NCBI GenBank assembly: GCA_002480925.1
Contig: DLDA01000010.1
Location: forward strand, 65,833-129,832
Direction of reading: 5' to 3'
DNA from: Lachnospiraceae bacterium UBA7784
GTDB lineage: Bacteria; Bacillota; Clostridia; Lachnospirales; Lachnospiraceae
Length of the DNA: 64,000 bases
Shown: in pieces, positions 52,156 through 62,142 of the stretch
Numbering within the stretch: position 1 is the first letter of the stretch
Layout of the letters: every line of letters starts with the position of its first letter
Translations under genes and position numbers: made by a program
The notes under the pieces: generated by a model
The model's input: the letters and a program-made list of their open reading frames with translations, nothing else
Databases searched by the model: none
What the model was told of the DNA's origin: nothing

Positions 52156-52637
52156 ATCTTGTATGGCGTCTTTCCAACTGCCTTGATCAGAAAATCCCCG
52201 CTCTCGCTATACAGCTCAACCGTACGTCCGTAATTCTTTCCGCAATCCTCAGACAGAAGGGGAATACCCAGCTGCTTCAGCTTGTTCCTGCAGGCTATTG
52301 CATTTCTTTCCCCGACATTTATAGTATTTGATGCACCAGAGAGCTCAAACATCTTAGCTCCACCGGCAATCTTTGCACGGATCCTTGACCTCATGGCTCC
52401 TGCCTTTATCATATCATCATAAAGCTTCTGGATCCCGGTGTCAGCAAACTTGGCAATATTGCTGTTGTTCCTGATCTGGGTACTGTCAGGAAGCATTATA
52501 TGGGCAAGTCCCGTAACCTTGCTTACAGGATCATACAGGGCTATTCCGATACATGAGCCAAGGCCTATAGTTGTAAGATTATCCGGAGCATGACAGACCT
52601 TCAGGTCAGCCATGCCAACTTTTATCATTTCATCCAA
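52152..52637 (-). CDS. cheD: Chemoreceptor glutamine deamidase CheD
   Basis: CheD deamidates receptor glutamines and stimulates CheC. The 161-residue protein has the catalytic Cys29 in GLGSCIGIA and His46 in GLAHIMLPDS. The best start is TTG at 52637, 10 bases after AAGGAG; an ATG three codons on would be 19 bases away. It lies 14 bases after cheC, the usual pair. Confidence 0.94.
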   Translation of the reverse strand: MDEMIKVGMADLKVCHAPDNLTTIGLGSCIGIALYDPVSKVTGLAHIMLPDSTQIRNNSNIAKFADTGIQKLYDDMIKAGAMRSRIRAKIAGGAKMFELSGASNTINVGERNAIACRNKLKQLGIPLLSEDCGKNYGRTVELYSESGDFLIKAVGKTPYKI

Positions 52638-52651
52638 GCCTGAATCACTCC

Positions 52652-53272
52652 TTATACCGGTAGACCAAGAGCCGCAAGTATCTTCTGATAAGAGTCTCCC
52701 TCCGGCATCAGTATATAATAGCCTGAAATATCAAGGTCATCGCCCATTTCAGTCTTTATCATAAGAGCGTTATCTCCTACCATTCCGAACTGTATGGCCG
52801 GTACCGAAAGAATTGCCCCGGCCATATCTATTGCAACATATGGTACAGTCGGCGTGATCTTTAAGTTGGTAAGGCCTGACAGAGCTGACAGGTATGCTCC
52901 GGCTATGATATTGCCTATCTCCTTTATCGCGGAAAGATCCATTTCATCGAAATCAGCGTCATAATCGGCTGGACGCATCATAAGTCTGTTTACCAGATGA
53001 TGAGCTGAGGGCATATCCATAAGGAACATCATGCTTCCTGTAATATCAGCCTCTACGCCAAGCATGATCCCAACAACCACTTCATCCTCTGAGCCGATCG
53101 CGCTTACGATCTTTTCGACAGGAGTAAGCTCTACATGAGGCACGCTCATGTTGATCTTTACATTGAGCATATTGGCCACAGCAGTTGTGGCATTGCCTGC
53201 ACCGATGTTTCCTATTTCAGAAAGGACATCCGGATACATTTTATTGATCTGCTCTAATGACAGTTTACTCAT
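52652..53272 (-). CDS. cheC: CheY-P phosphatase CheC
   Basis: CheC dephosphorylates CheY-P and binds CheD. ATG 53272 has AAAGAG 8 bases upstream and gives 206 residues; a TTG two codons earlier is less likely. Both phosphatase motifs of the E-x-x-N type are present: SEIGNIGAGNATTA near residue 13 and KEIGNIIAGAYLSAL near 112. The pair with cheD points to Bacillus-style adaptation. Confidence 0.93.
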   Translation of the reverse strand: MSKLSLEQINKMYPDVLSEIGNIGAGNATTAVANMLNVKINMSVPHVELTPVEKIVSAIGSEDEVVVGIMLGVEADITGSMMFLMDMPSAHHLVNRLMMRPADYDADFDEMDLSAIKEIGNIIAGAYLSALSGLTNLKITPTVPYVAIDMAGAILSVPAIQFGMVGDNALMIKTEMGDDLDISGYYILMPEGDSYQKILAALGLPV

Positions 53273-53292
53273 TTGCAATCTCTTTCAAAAAA

Positions 53293-53775
53293 CTATTTCT
53301 GATCCTCAACGATAGCAGAAATATCAAAGATCGATACAAGGTCGTCGCCTGTTTTTCCTATACCAGTGATAAATACGGTATCATTCCTGTGTGACGGCTT
53401 TACATTCCTGTTGATCTCTGACTCTCCGAGAGCGATCACCTCACGGACCTCGTCCACAAGGACACCGACATATCCCAGGTCCTCAAGTTTTAGTATGACT
53501 ATCCTTGTCTTGTTCGTGATCTCATCGTCTCCTAAGCCCATCTTTCTTCTGACAGACATTACAGGGACAACCTCTCCACGAAGATTTATTATCCCTACGT
53601 AATGATACTGGACCTTAGGGACTCTGGTGATCTTCTGCATACGGACGATATTATCAACGAATGAAATATCGATTCCGTACTTCTCGTCACCGATCTTTAC
53701 AACTATATACTGCTTCTTTGCCTCGTCAACGATGTCACCGTTGTCCTTGCGCTTGATCTCTTTCTTATTGTCCAT
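53293..53775 (-). CDS. cheW: Chemotaxis adaptor CheW
   Basis: CheW links receptors to CheA. The 160-residue protein is a single CheW domain, with YGIDISFVDNIVRMQKITRVP near residue 33 and IINLRGEVVPVMSVRRKMG near 63, plus a short charged N-terminal extension. AAGGGGG lies before the ATG. It sits directly after cheA. Confidence 0.95.
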   Translation of the reverse strand: MDNKKEIKRKDNGDIVDEAKKQYIVVKIGDEKYGIDISFVDNIVRMQKITRVPKVQYHYVGIINLRGEVVPVMSVRRKMGLGDDEITNKTRIVILKLEDLGYVGVLVDEVREVIALGESEINRNVKPSHRNDTVFITGIGKTGDDLVSIFDISAIVEDQK

Positions 53776-53786
53776 TATTTACCCCC

Positions 53787-55916
53787 TTAAAACATTGCGT
53801 TTGAATCAAGGATAAGTGCCACTTCACCATCACCTAAGATAGTTGCTCCACTGATCATCTTGTTGTTGTCCATTACCTTGCCGAGAGACTTTATTACTAT
53901 CTCCTGCTGACCGATAAGGCTGTCAACTACAAGGCCGGCATAATTGTCGCCCTTCTTTACAATGACGACGATCAGATTATCTGGATTGTCCTCTCTAGGC
54001 TTGCAGTCAAGAAGCTCATCAAGGTGGATAAGAGGGATCACGAGACCTCTTAGGTATATGACCTCCTTGGCCTGAACATATTTGATATCTGAAACAGATA
54101 TGTTCTCTATGTTCATGATAGAGGCCAGGGCGATTGCATATTTCTCATCTCTTACCTCGACCATCAGAGCCTGGATTATGGCAAGTGTCAGAGGAAGTCT
54201 TATGGTAAAGGTAGAGCCCTTTCCAAGCTCTGACTTGACCTCAACGTCACCACCTAGCGCCTCGATATTGCTCTTTACCACATCAAGGCCGACTCCTCTT
54301 CCTGAGATATCTGTTACAACCTTTGACATTGAGAAGCTAGGCATGAAGAGGAAATCAATGATTTCCTTCTTTGTCAGGTTCTCAGCATCCTCCTCTGAGA
54401 CAAGTCCTCTTTCGATGGCCTTCTGCTTTACTGCCTCTGTATCGATTCCGGCACCGTCATCTCCTACCTGGATTATGACATTGTTGCCCTCCTGATATGC
54501 GTTGAGGAAGACCTGACCGGTCTCTGGCTTTCCGGCTGCCTTACGGACCTCAGGCGCCTCTATACCATGATCTGCGGAATTACGGAGAAGATGCTGCAGA
54601 GGATCGCCGATCTGGTCTACAACAGTACGGTCAAGCTCCGTATCCTCACCGGTCATCACAAGCTCCATAGGTTTTTTAAGCCTTCTGGAGAGATCCCTTA
54701 TCATTCTAGGGAATTTATTGACTGTATTCTCGATAGGGACCATCCTTACCTTCATTACTGATTCATGAAGAGTCGTAGTGATCCTCTCGAGATACTCTAT
54801 CTGTTCCTGGAAGCTCTGTCTTGTACCCTGATTGTCAGGACTTTGTGCATTCTCCTGAGAGCTTAGGGAAACAAGTGAATTCTTGGCTATGATAAGCTCT
54901 GATACCTGATTCATAAGAGCATCGAGCTTTTCGATATCAACCCTTACTGTACGGGCTGTGACAGGCTTGTTGACCGTCTGCTTCTTCTTGGTGTCCTTCT
55001 TGGCCGGTGCCTTTGTAGCAGATCCGGCTGCCGGTGCTGTCTCTCCTGCTGCTGGAACCGGGGCTGGTGCCTTTTCAGCTGTCTCGACGGCAGAATCCTT
55101 ATTCTTGTACATATCTGCTGTAACCTTGTCGCAGTCACAGGATTCGATCTCAGATACATTAAGAACCGCCTGCTTTATAGGCTCGAGCTCCTGCGAGGAT
55201 GCAAGTATGAACGAGAAGGCCAGATCAAACTTCTCATCCTCTATATCCTGTGAGCTCGGAGAATAAACAAGGATCTCACCGAAATCCTCGACAGCTTTGT
55301 ATACAAGGAAGGCTCTTGCGGCCTTTAGCATGCATTCCTTCTGTATATGGACTGTGAAGCCATAAAGGTTCATTCCTGAATTCTGACTTTCTGTCAGGGC
55401 ATTTATTTCTTTCTCTTCGAGGCTTATGTTTTTGTATGCGAAGGCTGCATCAGGATCCGCTGCCTCGGGCTTGCTCTCCTGTGCTGCCTCAGCTGACTCA
55501 GCAGGAGCGGCCGAAGCATCATCTCCTTTTCCTCCCTCTGCGAGGAAATCATTCAGACGTTTGATAAGGGCTGCATTATCTTCGTCACCCTCATTGGAGG
55601 TCTGCTTTATAGTGTCGACATAAGCCTCGATAGCATCGAGACAGTCAAAGAGGATATCGATAAGGTTTGAATTGACCTTTATCGTATCGTTTCTGATCTC
55701 CGAGAACACATTTTCCATATCATGGGTCAGATGCTGCATCTTCTTGAATCCCATGGTACCTGCCATTCCTTTCAGAGAATGGGCTGCCCTAAAGATCTCA
55801 TTGATCACGTCCTTGTTCTCAGGTTCCTTCTCAAGGATCATGATGTTGTCTGATAAAGCCTGAATGTGCTCATTCGACTCATCGATAAAAATATCAAGAT
55901 ACTGTCCTACATCCAT
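53787..55916 (-). CDS. cheA: Chemotaxis histidine kinase CheA
   Basis: CheA autophosphorylates on receptor signals and passes phosphate to CheY and CheB. The 709-residue protein has the P1 Hpt domain with His46 in RAAHSLKGMAG, a P2 domain (~180-270), an Ala/Pro-rich linker (~280-320), dimerisation helices, the ATPase domain (LRNSADHGIEAPEVR near 440, GDDGAGID and SGRGVGLDVVK) and a C-terminal CheW-like domain. GGGGG is 8 bases before the ATG. Confidence 0.96.
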   Translation of the reverse strand: MDVGQYLDIFIDESNEHIQALSDNIMILEKEPENKDVINEIFRAAHSLKGMAGTMGFKKMQHLTHDMENVFSEIRNDTIKVNSNLIDILFDCLDAIEAYVDTIKQTSNEGDEDNAALIKRLNDFLAEGGKGDDASAAPAESAEAAQESKPEAADPDAAFAYKNISLEEKEINALTESQNSGMNLYGFTVHIQKECMLKAARAFLVYKAVEDFGEILVYSPSSQDIEDEKFDLAFSFILASSQELEPIKQAVLNVSEIESCDCDKVTADMYKNKDSAVETAEKAPAPVPAAGETAPAAGSATKAPAKKDTKKKQTVNKPVTARTVRVDIEKLDALMNQVSELIIAKNSLVSLSSQENAQSPDNQGTRQSFQEQIEYLERITTTLHESVMKVRMVPIENTVNKFPRMIRDLSRRLKKPMELVMTGEDTELDRTVVDQIGDPLQHLLRNSADHGIEAPEVRKAAGKPETGQVFLNAYQEGNNVIIQVGDDGAGIDTEAVKQKAIERGLVSEEDAENLTKKEIIDFLFMPSFSMSKVVTDISGRGVGLDVVKSNIEALGGDVEVKSELGKGSTFTIRLPLTLAIIQALMVEVRDEKYAIALASIMNIENISVSDIKYVQAKEVIYLRGLVIPLIHLDELLDCKPREDNPDNLIVVIVKKGDNYAGLVVDSLIGQQEIVIKSLGKVMDNNKMISGATILGDGEVALILDSNAMF

Positions 55917-55920
55917 TGGT

Positions 55921-56970
55921 CTAAACCCCCAATTCCTTACTGATAGCTCTCGCTATCTCCGTAATAGGTACTGTTTCATCTGACAGGCCCCTTTCCTTTA
56001 CGGATCTGGGCATGCCGTAAACCACACAGGAATCCTCATCCTGAGTGATAGTGTAAATATTCTTGCATTTCTTTAGCTGTGAAATGCCCTCTGTTCCGTC
56101 GGATCCCATTCCGGTAAGAACAACACAGAGAATGTTGTCGCATGAGACCCTGCATAGAGACTCATACATAACATCGGCACAAGGTCTTAGGTTGTGAACA
56201 GGCGGACCGTCATAAACACAGGCCTTGAGATGTCTGTTACCATCCTCACTCACCTCGAAATGACGACCTCCTGGAGCAATATAGACACAGTCAGGGAGAA
56301 GAAGCTCTCCATCCATAGCCTCCCTTACTCTTACCCTTGACTCTGAGTCGATCCTGTCGGCAAGGGATGCAGTAAAGCCAGCTGGCATATGCTGGACCAC
56401 GACTACAGGTACCCCCAGATGCGGAGGGAGCATGGGTATCATACGGTTCAGAGCCTGCGGGCCGCCTGTCGAGCATGCAAGCGCAACAAGACTGAAGCTT
56501 GATATCATGTTTCTTTTTGTCTCCTTAATGCCATTTCGCTTTATACCGCCTGTCTGTGCATATGACCTGTTCCGGGAGGAGACTGCACGAAGCGCGCGTA
56601 AAAGGCTTCTCTTAAAACGGTCCGCCTCAGCTGCGTCATTGAAGCGGAAGGGCCTTACCACTACCTCTACTGCTCCTGCCTCGAGAGCCCTGACTGTTAC
56701 CTCCCGATCTTCTCTGACTGCTGATGATATGGCTATAACCGGTATCATAGTGTTTTTGGAGCAGAATTTCTGTATAAGGTCTATCCCGCTCCAGTCACCA
56801 AGATATACATTCATCACTATGCAGTCAAAGCTCTTCTGCATCAGAAGCTCCTTTGCGCTTCTGATGTCACCGGCTGTTCCTTTTACGGAAAACTGTGGTT
56901 CCTGTGTTATTATATCACACAATCTTTTTCTCATGAGTGCAGAGTCATCTACCACTAGAACATTTATCAT
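55921..56970 (-). CDS. cheB: CheB methylesterase with altered receiver domain
   Basis: CheB removes receptor methyl groups. The 349-residue protein has an N-terminal receiver (residues ~1-125) and the methylesterase domain with the triad in ACSTGGP (Ser), QHMPAGFT (His) and GMGSDG (Asp). The receiver keeps the acidic pair Asp8-Asp9, but the phosphorylation position reads IVMN54 instead of Asp (codon AAT at 56811-56809), and the conserved Lys is Arg106 in VVVRPF. Phospho-activation as in standard CheB therefore looks lost or changed. Confidence 0.93.
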   Translation of the reverse strand: MINVLVVDDSALMRKRLCDIITQEPQFSVKGTAGDIRSAKELLMQKSFDCIVMNVYLGDWSGIDLIQKFCSKNTMIPVIAISSAVREDREVTVRALEAGAVEVVVRPFRFNDAAEADRFKRSLLRALRAVSSRNRSYAQTGGIKRNGIKETKRNMISSFSLVALACSTGGPQALNRMIPMLPPHLGVPVVVVQHMPAGFTASLADRIDSESRVRVREAMDGELLLPDCVYIAPGGRHFEVSEDGNRHLKACVYDGPPVHNLRPCADVMYESLCRVSCDNILCVVLTGMGSDGTEGISQLKKCKNIYTITQDEDSCVVYGMPRSVKERGLSDETVPITEIARAISKELGV

Positions 56971-57720
56971 TCAAATTCCCTGTTCCTTCTTTCTCTGTCT
57001 TCTCTGCTCATCAAAGACATATTGTATTATACGTTCACGAAATCTCTGATTCTTAAAGACAAACATAATCCGATAGCGGAATTTTCCGTTTTTCGGGATC
57101 TGTCTGCAATCAAGGATCCTGCCTATGATTTCAAGTCTGTCCTGCCTTTTATCATCCTCGTTAAGTTCCATCCTAAGGAGCACAAATTCGTTTCCCTTCA
57201 GATCCCCTGCTGTCACGAAAAGAGCTCCTCCTCCACTGATATTAAGGATAACTCCCTTTTCAGGTCGTATATAGTCAGGTATATTCTCACTAATATACTT
57301 ATCTATATCGCCTATCTGCAAGGGGTCAAGCTTGTCATCGCCAAGTGGCAGACAGGATGCTTCTATCGAGCAGTCAAGCCTGAAATACTCCCTTCTCTGG
57401 AATCTTTCAAGCGGTGAGGTAAGGACCGCGTCCATCAGATAGAAATTACCCTGTTTGTAAAGCGATGTGATATTGCCGTGAGAAAGAAGAAAGCCCTTAT
57501 CCGTAGAAAACATGAAATCATATCTGAGCTTGGTGCTTAAAGCGATAAGCTTTCTCTTATCCATAGGGATATAGAGGACAAGTGTCCCATCATCTCTTAT
57601 ATCAAATATCTGAGAGAGATATTCCTTAGCGTGGACACTGCCTGTCTGCTGCTGTCTGGCTGTCTGCTGGGTGATCTTTATGATCACCTTTGTTCCGGCC
57701 CTGATACCTGTGAAAGCCAT
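56971..57720 (-). CDS. PilZ-domain protein, YcgR-type flagellar brake
   Basis: A 249-residue protein with an N-terminal YcgR-like domain (residues ~1-105) and a C-terminal PilZ domain holding the c-di-GMP motifs: RREYFR near residue 107 and NISGGGALF near 158. YcgR proteins slow flagellar rotation when c-di-GMP is high. It ends one base before cheB. Its place between flhG and cheB is usual in Clostridia. Confidence 0.88.
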   Translation of the reverse strand: MAFTGIRAGTKVIIKITQQTARQQQTGSVHAKEYLSQIFDIRDDGTLVLYIPMDKRKLIALSTKLRYDFMFSTDKGFLLSHGNITSLYKQGNFYLMDAVLTSPLERFQRREYFRLDCSIEASCLPLGDDKLDPLQIGDIDKYISENIPDYIRPEKGVILNISGGGALFVTAGDLKGNEFVLLRMELNEDDKRQDRLEIIGRILDCRQIPKNGKFRYRIMFVFKNQRFRERIIQYVFDEQRRQRKKEQGI

Positions 57721-57726
57721 AGCTAC

Positions 57727-58596
57727 CTACCTTCGCATGAAGCTTTCAAATAATGTCCTTATCGAAAAGCTTCTGTTCTTAACTATATCTTCATCCAAGA
57801 GCTTATATGCTATATCCGAAAAGCTCCTTGAGCTCCTTGACTGCGGATAAGCCATGCTTACTATCTTCTGAGCCCTTACAGCCTTATCAAGATTGGAATC
57901 CTGAGGAACAGCGCCTATGAAATCCACATGGCTCTCGAGGAACTGTCCTACTACCGAATCGAGTCTGTGATAGACTGTATTTCCGTCACTTTCATTCCTT
58001 ATCCTGTTTGCCACTATTCCTACCTTACTGAAGCTCCTATTATAGAGCGGGTTTAAAAAAAGAGCCTTTAGAAGGGAATATGAGTCGGTGATCGAGCTCG
58101 GATCAGGAGTCGCTACCAAAAGGATCTCCGGCGAGGAGACAACAAAGTCCATCACATGATTGGAGATACCAGCTCCTGTATCCACTATTATTATATCACA
58201 GAGTCCTGAAAGCTGGGTCAGGGAACGAACAAGAAGATGCACCTGCTCCTCGTTTAAGTCATTAAGTGACATTATCCCGCTTCCGGCTGAGATAAAGCCG
58301 ATACCCATAGGGCCCTCTGTGATCACATCGGAAAGCATATGGCCTTTGAATACCACATCGCTTAAGTTGTTTTTAGGGATAGTGTTAAACATCACCTCGA
58401 CATTTGCCAGGCCGAAATCTGCATCGAATATGATGACCTTCTTTCCCATTTTTGCAAAATTAACAGCAAGATTGACGGCAAGATTTGATTTACCGACTCC
58501 TCCCTTGCCACTGGTTATAGTGATGACTCTCGCAGAGGAGACATTTTGCTGATTGTTGGATTTTATTACATTTCGTAATCCTTCTGCCTGATCCAT
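57727..58596 (-). CDS. flhG: FlhG (YlxH), MinD-like ATPase for flagellar number
   Basis: FlhG controls flagellar number and placement together with FlhF. The 289-residue protein has the deviant Walker A SGKGGVGKSN (residues ~28-37), FDADFGLANVEVMF near 58 and VDTGAGISN near 138, all MinD-family hallmarks. Its start overlaps the flhF stop by one base. Confidence 0.94.
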   Translation of the reverse strand: MDQAEGLRNVIKSNNQQNVSSARVITITSGKGGVGKSNLAVNLAVNFAKMGKKVIIFDADFGLANVEVMFNTIPKNNLSDVVFKGHMLSDVITEGPMGIGFISAGSGIMSLNDLNEEQVHLLVRSLTQLSGLCDIIIVDTGAGISNHVMDFVVSSPEILLVATPDPSSITDSYSLLKALFLNPLYNRSFSKVGIVANRIRNESDGNTVYHRLDSVVGQFLESHVDFIGAVPQDSNLDKAVRAQKIVSMAYPQSRSSRSFSDIAYKLLDEDIVKNRSFSIRTLFESFMRR

Positions 58597-60014
58597 CAGT
58601 TGCCTCCAAGAAGATTCTTAACTAATTTCTGTGGGTCGAGTACTTTAAAATCCTCCGGGACATTCTGTCCATCAGTAATATACGACAGACTTTTGCTGCT
58701 GTACTGACGGAGATTGTAGATATTCCCCAGGTTTGCCGTTTCATCAAGCTTTGTAAAGATAAGCGAGTAATCGGTAAAATCACTGTAGGCATCTACTATC
58801 CTCTTAAGATCCATATACTTTGTAGTAGCAGAAAGCACAAGATAGATCTGAAGCATATACTTATCAGGTACAAGTGAGATAAGCCTTGAAAGATTCTGTC
58901 TCTGCTTGTCATTTGTGTGCGAAAATCCCACTGTATCGACAAAAATGATATCGCTGTCCCTGTATTTGGCAAGGGACGGTACTATATCATCCGGTGTCAT
59001 AAGTATAGTAGTCGATACATCAAGTATATCTGCATAAACAGAAAGCTGTTCTGTTGCTGCTATCCTGTAGGTATCTGCTGTAAGAAACGAGACCTTTTTC
59101 TTCTGATTGACCTTGAAGAAGCTGGCAAGCTTTGCCAGAGTAGTAGTCTTTCCTACTCCTGTCGGGCCTACAAGAAATACAACAGCCGGATAGCCGTTGT
59201 CGCTGAGCTTTATCTGCATGGCCTGACCGGTCTTTAAGACCATCTTCTGATAGACATCAGAAATGAGATAATCCATGCTGTTTCCGGCTTCTATCATAGA
59301 ATCCATATCGCAAAGAAGTGAATTCACATATCTCTCGTCCACCTCATGATCCACAAGAGTATTATAGAGCATCCTGGTGAAGCCTAAATATGCTCCGCTT
59401 CCCTTACTGCTGTATCCCGCATTCTTTACCTCCTGCTCCTTTAGATCAGGCTTATCTGTTGCAGGAGAAGCTGCCTTCTCCCCTGGCCTTGAAATATCCT
59501 GGGCTGTCTTTTCCAGCGGAACAAAGCTGCTCTTCTGCCCAGACTCTTTATTCTTCTGATCCGGGGATGGAGCTGACGGAGCCGTGATCACTTTTGAGAC
59601 CTCATCAAATACGCTTTTCAATTCATCCGCATCTATATTCTTTTCAGGCGAGGCCTTGGCAGGAGCCTGTTCCTGTTTCCTGTACTGCTCTATAGCAGAT
59701 GTGTGTCCGCTGACCGGAGGAAGGGGAGCCGTAAGGTCAAGCTTTTCATCTGCAACTGCAGAGAAATTGGAATCCGCTTTCTTCTCAGGCTTCTTTTCAA
59801 CGGTATAAGGTGCCTTCTTTGAAGCAGGATCCAAAGCCTGATAGTCATCCTCTATTGCGGCTGTCACCTCATAGGTGCTTTTTTTGAAAATGCCAAAGAT
59901 CCCGCCCGGATGTATCTCCCTTACATTCATTATCACAGCAGAAGGTCCCAGATCCTCCTTTGCGGCATTTATAGCATCTTCCTTTGTTTTTCCTGTATAT
60001 TTGTTTATCGTCAT
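58596..60014 (-). CDS. flhF: FlhF, SRP-type GTPase for flagellar placement
   Basis: FlhF recruits the first basal-body parts. The 472-residue protein has the N-terminal B domain (~1-70), a long Pro/Ala/Lys-rich linker (~80-200), then N and G domains with VGPTGVGKTTTLAKL (~280), TADTYRIAATEQL, DTVGFSHTN and TKLDET. The ATG overlaps the flhA stop by 4 bases (ATGA). Confidence 0.95.
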   Translation of the reverse strand: MTINKYTGKTKEDAINAAKEDLGPSAVIMNVREIHPGGIFGIFKKSTYEVTAAIEDDYQALDPASKKAPYTVEKKPEKKADSNFSAVADEKLDLTAPLPPVSGHTSAIEQYRKQEQAPAKASPEKNIDADELKSVFDEVSKVITAPSAPSPDQKNKESGQKSSFVPLEKTAQDISRPGEKAASPATDKPDLKEQEVKNAGYSSKGSGAYLGFTRMLYNTLVDHEVDERYVNSLLCDMDSMIEAGNSMDYLISDVYQKMVLKTGQAMQIKLSDNGYPAVVFLVGPTGVGKTTTLAKLASFFKVNQKKKVSFLTADTYRIAATEQLSVYADILDVSTTILMTPDDIVPSLAKYRDSDIIFVDTVGFSHTNDKQRQNLSRLISLVPDKYMLQIYLVLSATTKYMDLKRIVDAYSDFTDYSLIFTKLDETANLGNIYNLRQYSSKSLSYITDGQNVPEDFKVLDPQKLVKNLLGGN

Positions 60015-62077
60015 GAATCAGTTACCATCCCTACAGACTGAAGTTCAATATCGGACTCGATTTCATTATAGGATACAACGATCAGATCGCTGTAGTAATC
60101 CTCGGAGAGCTTCTTAAAATACATCCTGACTATTGGAGAAAGGACAACAATAGGAGTCTTTCCTGTGTCCTCCATAGTCTTCACAAGAGCCCCAAGAGAA
60201 TTCATGATATCCTTTATCTTCTCTGGATCAAGGGTAATATATGCCCCCTGCTCTGTCTGCTTGACAGAGCCCATTATCTCCTGCTCCACCTTAGGATCTA
60301 CAGTGATCACCTGATTAGGCTCGCCCTGATCAAAGAACTTGGCTGAAATAGCAGGCTTTAGTCCCTGTCTTACATACTCTGTAAGCACATCTGTATCCTT
60401 GGTATTAGGCGCATGGTCGGCAAGGATCTCGAATATGGAAAGGAGATCCCTTATAGATATGCCCTCAGCGAGAAGATTCTTGAGAACCTTCTCTATATCT
60501 CCAAGTGAAAGCTCCGCAGGGGTAAGCTCATCAACAAGCGCAGGATTGGATTCCTTTAAGTTGTTGACAAGATTCTGTACATCCTGTCTGGTAAGAAGCT
60601 CAGCTATATGGCTCCTTATCACCTCGGTCAGATGTGTGGCTATTATGGATGGAGGATCGACGACTGTATATCCGAGTGACTCAGCCCTCTCCCTCTGTCC
60701 CTCTGTGATCCAGAGCGCCGGAAGATGGAAGGAAGGCTCCGTAGTAGGGATACCTGTAATCTCCTCCTCGACATAGCCGGGATTCATCGCCATATAATGG
60801 TCGAAAAGGATCTCTCCCTCGGCGACCTGTACTCCCTTTATCTTTATGATATACTGGTTGGGATTTAACTGGATATTGTCACGGAGCCTTATGATAGGCA
60901 CAACTGTACCAAGCTCAAGAGCTATCTGCCTCCTAATCATAACGACACGGTCAAGGAGATCTCCACCCTGATTCACGTCAGCCAGAGGGATAATACCGTA
61001 TCCGAACTCAAGCTCGATAGGATCGACAGAAAGAAGTGAAACGACATTTTCAGGCTTCCTTATCTCCTCAGCCTGAGTCTCCTCCTCCTCGACCTGATTC
61101 TTTATATCCTCCTTGCCTATAGTCTTGTTCATCCTGTTGGCTATCACCAGAAAGGCAACTCCGAATGCTATGAAGAGGACATGGTTAAGAGGTGTCACGG
61201 TCCCAAGGAGGATCATGATAATGCCTACGACATAGAGCACTCTTGGTATTCCGAAGAGCTGCTTCATCAGCTGACCTGAGAAATCAGCCTCCTTGGCTCC
61301 CTTGGTCACAAGAAGACCTGTAGCCAGGGATATAAGGAGAGAAGGTATGGATGATGATATACCATCACCTATAGTAAGTAGTCCGTATCTGTTCAGGGCG
61401 TCAGTGGCAGCCATACCCTTGCTTGTGATACCCATTATGGTTCCGCCTGCCAGATTTATAACTGTGATAATAAGACCTGCTGTTGTATCTCCCTTTACGA
61501 ACTTGGTAGCACCATCCATGGAGCCGAAGAAGGAGGATTCCTCCTGAAGCTTGTCTCTCTGTCTCTTAGCCTCCTTCTCGTCGATAGCTCCTGAGGAAAC
61601 ATCAGCCTCTATGGCCATCTGCTTTCCTGGCATCGCATCGAGTGTGAATCGGGCTGTTACCTCTGCGACTCGCTCGGTTCCCTTATTGATGACTATAAAC
61701 ATTATGATAAGGATAATGATATAGACTATGGCGCCGATTATTATATTTCCTCCGCCTACAAAGGAGCCGAAGGTCTCTATTACATTACCGGGCTGACCGG
61801 TGGTGAGTATAAGTCTTGTCGATGCAACATTAAGTGAGATACGAAAAATAGTGGTAAGGAGCAGAAGTGTCGGATAAAAGGACATATCAAGAGGCTCTAC
61901 CACGAAAAGCGAATTGATGAGCACGGTAAGAGCTACCGCAATATTAAGGGCCAGACAGATATCAAGAAGCCATGAAGGAATCGGCACAATAAAAAAGATG
62001 ACCGCAGCAAGAAGATATGCTGTGACCGCGAGATCTGTACTTCTTATGCCGGTTTTTTTCGCAAGGACATTATCCAA
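60011..62077 (-). CDS. flhA: Flagellar export gate protein FlhA
   Basis: FlhA forms the nonameric gate of the flagellar type III export apparatus. The 688-residue protein has eight hydrophobic helices in the first ~320 residues, including the FHIPEP region (GKQMAIEADVSSGAIDEKEAKRQR near residue 150), and a cytoplasmic half that binds chaperones. The start is TTG at 62077 with AAGGAG 7 bases upstream. Confidence 0.97.
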   Translation of the reverse strand: MDNVLAKKTGIRSTDLAVTAYLLAAVIFFIVPIPSWLLDICLALNIAVALTVLINSLFVVEPLDMSFYPTLLLLTTIFRISLNVASTRLILTTGQPGNVIETFGSFVGGGNIIIGAIVYIIILIIMFIVINKGTERVAEVTARFTLDAMPGKQMAIEADVSSGAIDEKEAKRQRDKLQEESSFFGSMDGATKFVKGDTTAGLIITVINLAGGTIMGITSKGMAATDALNRYGLLTIGDGISSSIPSLLISLATGLLVTKGAKEADFSGQLMKQLFGIPRVLYVVGIIMILLGTVTPLNHVLFIAFGVAFLVIANRMNKTIGKEDIKNQVEEEETQAEEIRKPENVVSLLSVDPIELEFGYGIIPLADVNQGGDLLDRVVMIRRQIALELGTVVPIIRLRDNIQLNPNQYIIKIKGVQVAEGEILFDHYMAMNPGYVEEEITGIPTTEPSFHLPALWITEGQRERAESLGYTVVDPPSIIATHLTEVIRSHIAELLTRQDVQNLVNNLKESNPALVDELTPAELSLGDIEKVLKNLLAEGISIRDLLSIFEILADHAPNTKDTDVLTEYVRQGLKPAISAKFFDQGEPNQVITVDPKVEQEIMGSVKQTEQGAYITLDPEKIKDIMNSLGALVKTMEDTGKTPIVVLSPIVRMYFKKLSEDYYSDLIVVSYNEIESDIELQSVGMVTDS

Positions 62078-62142
62078 TGCCTGACTCCTTTTCTTTAAGC
62101 ATTTGTCTGTTGTATTTATTCTAGGTCAAATGACTAAATCTT

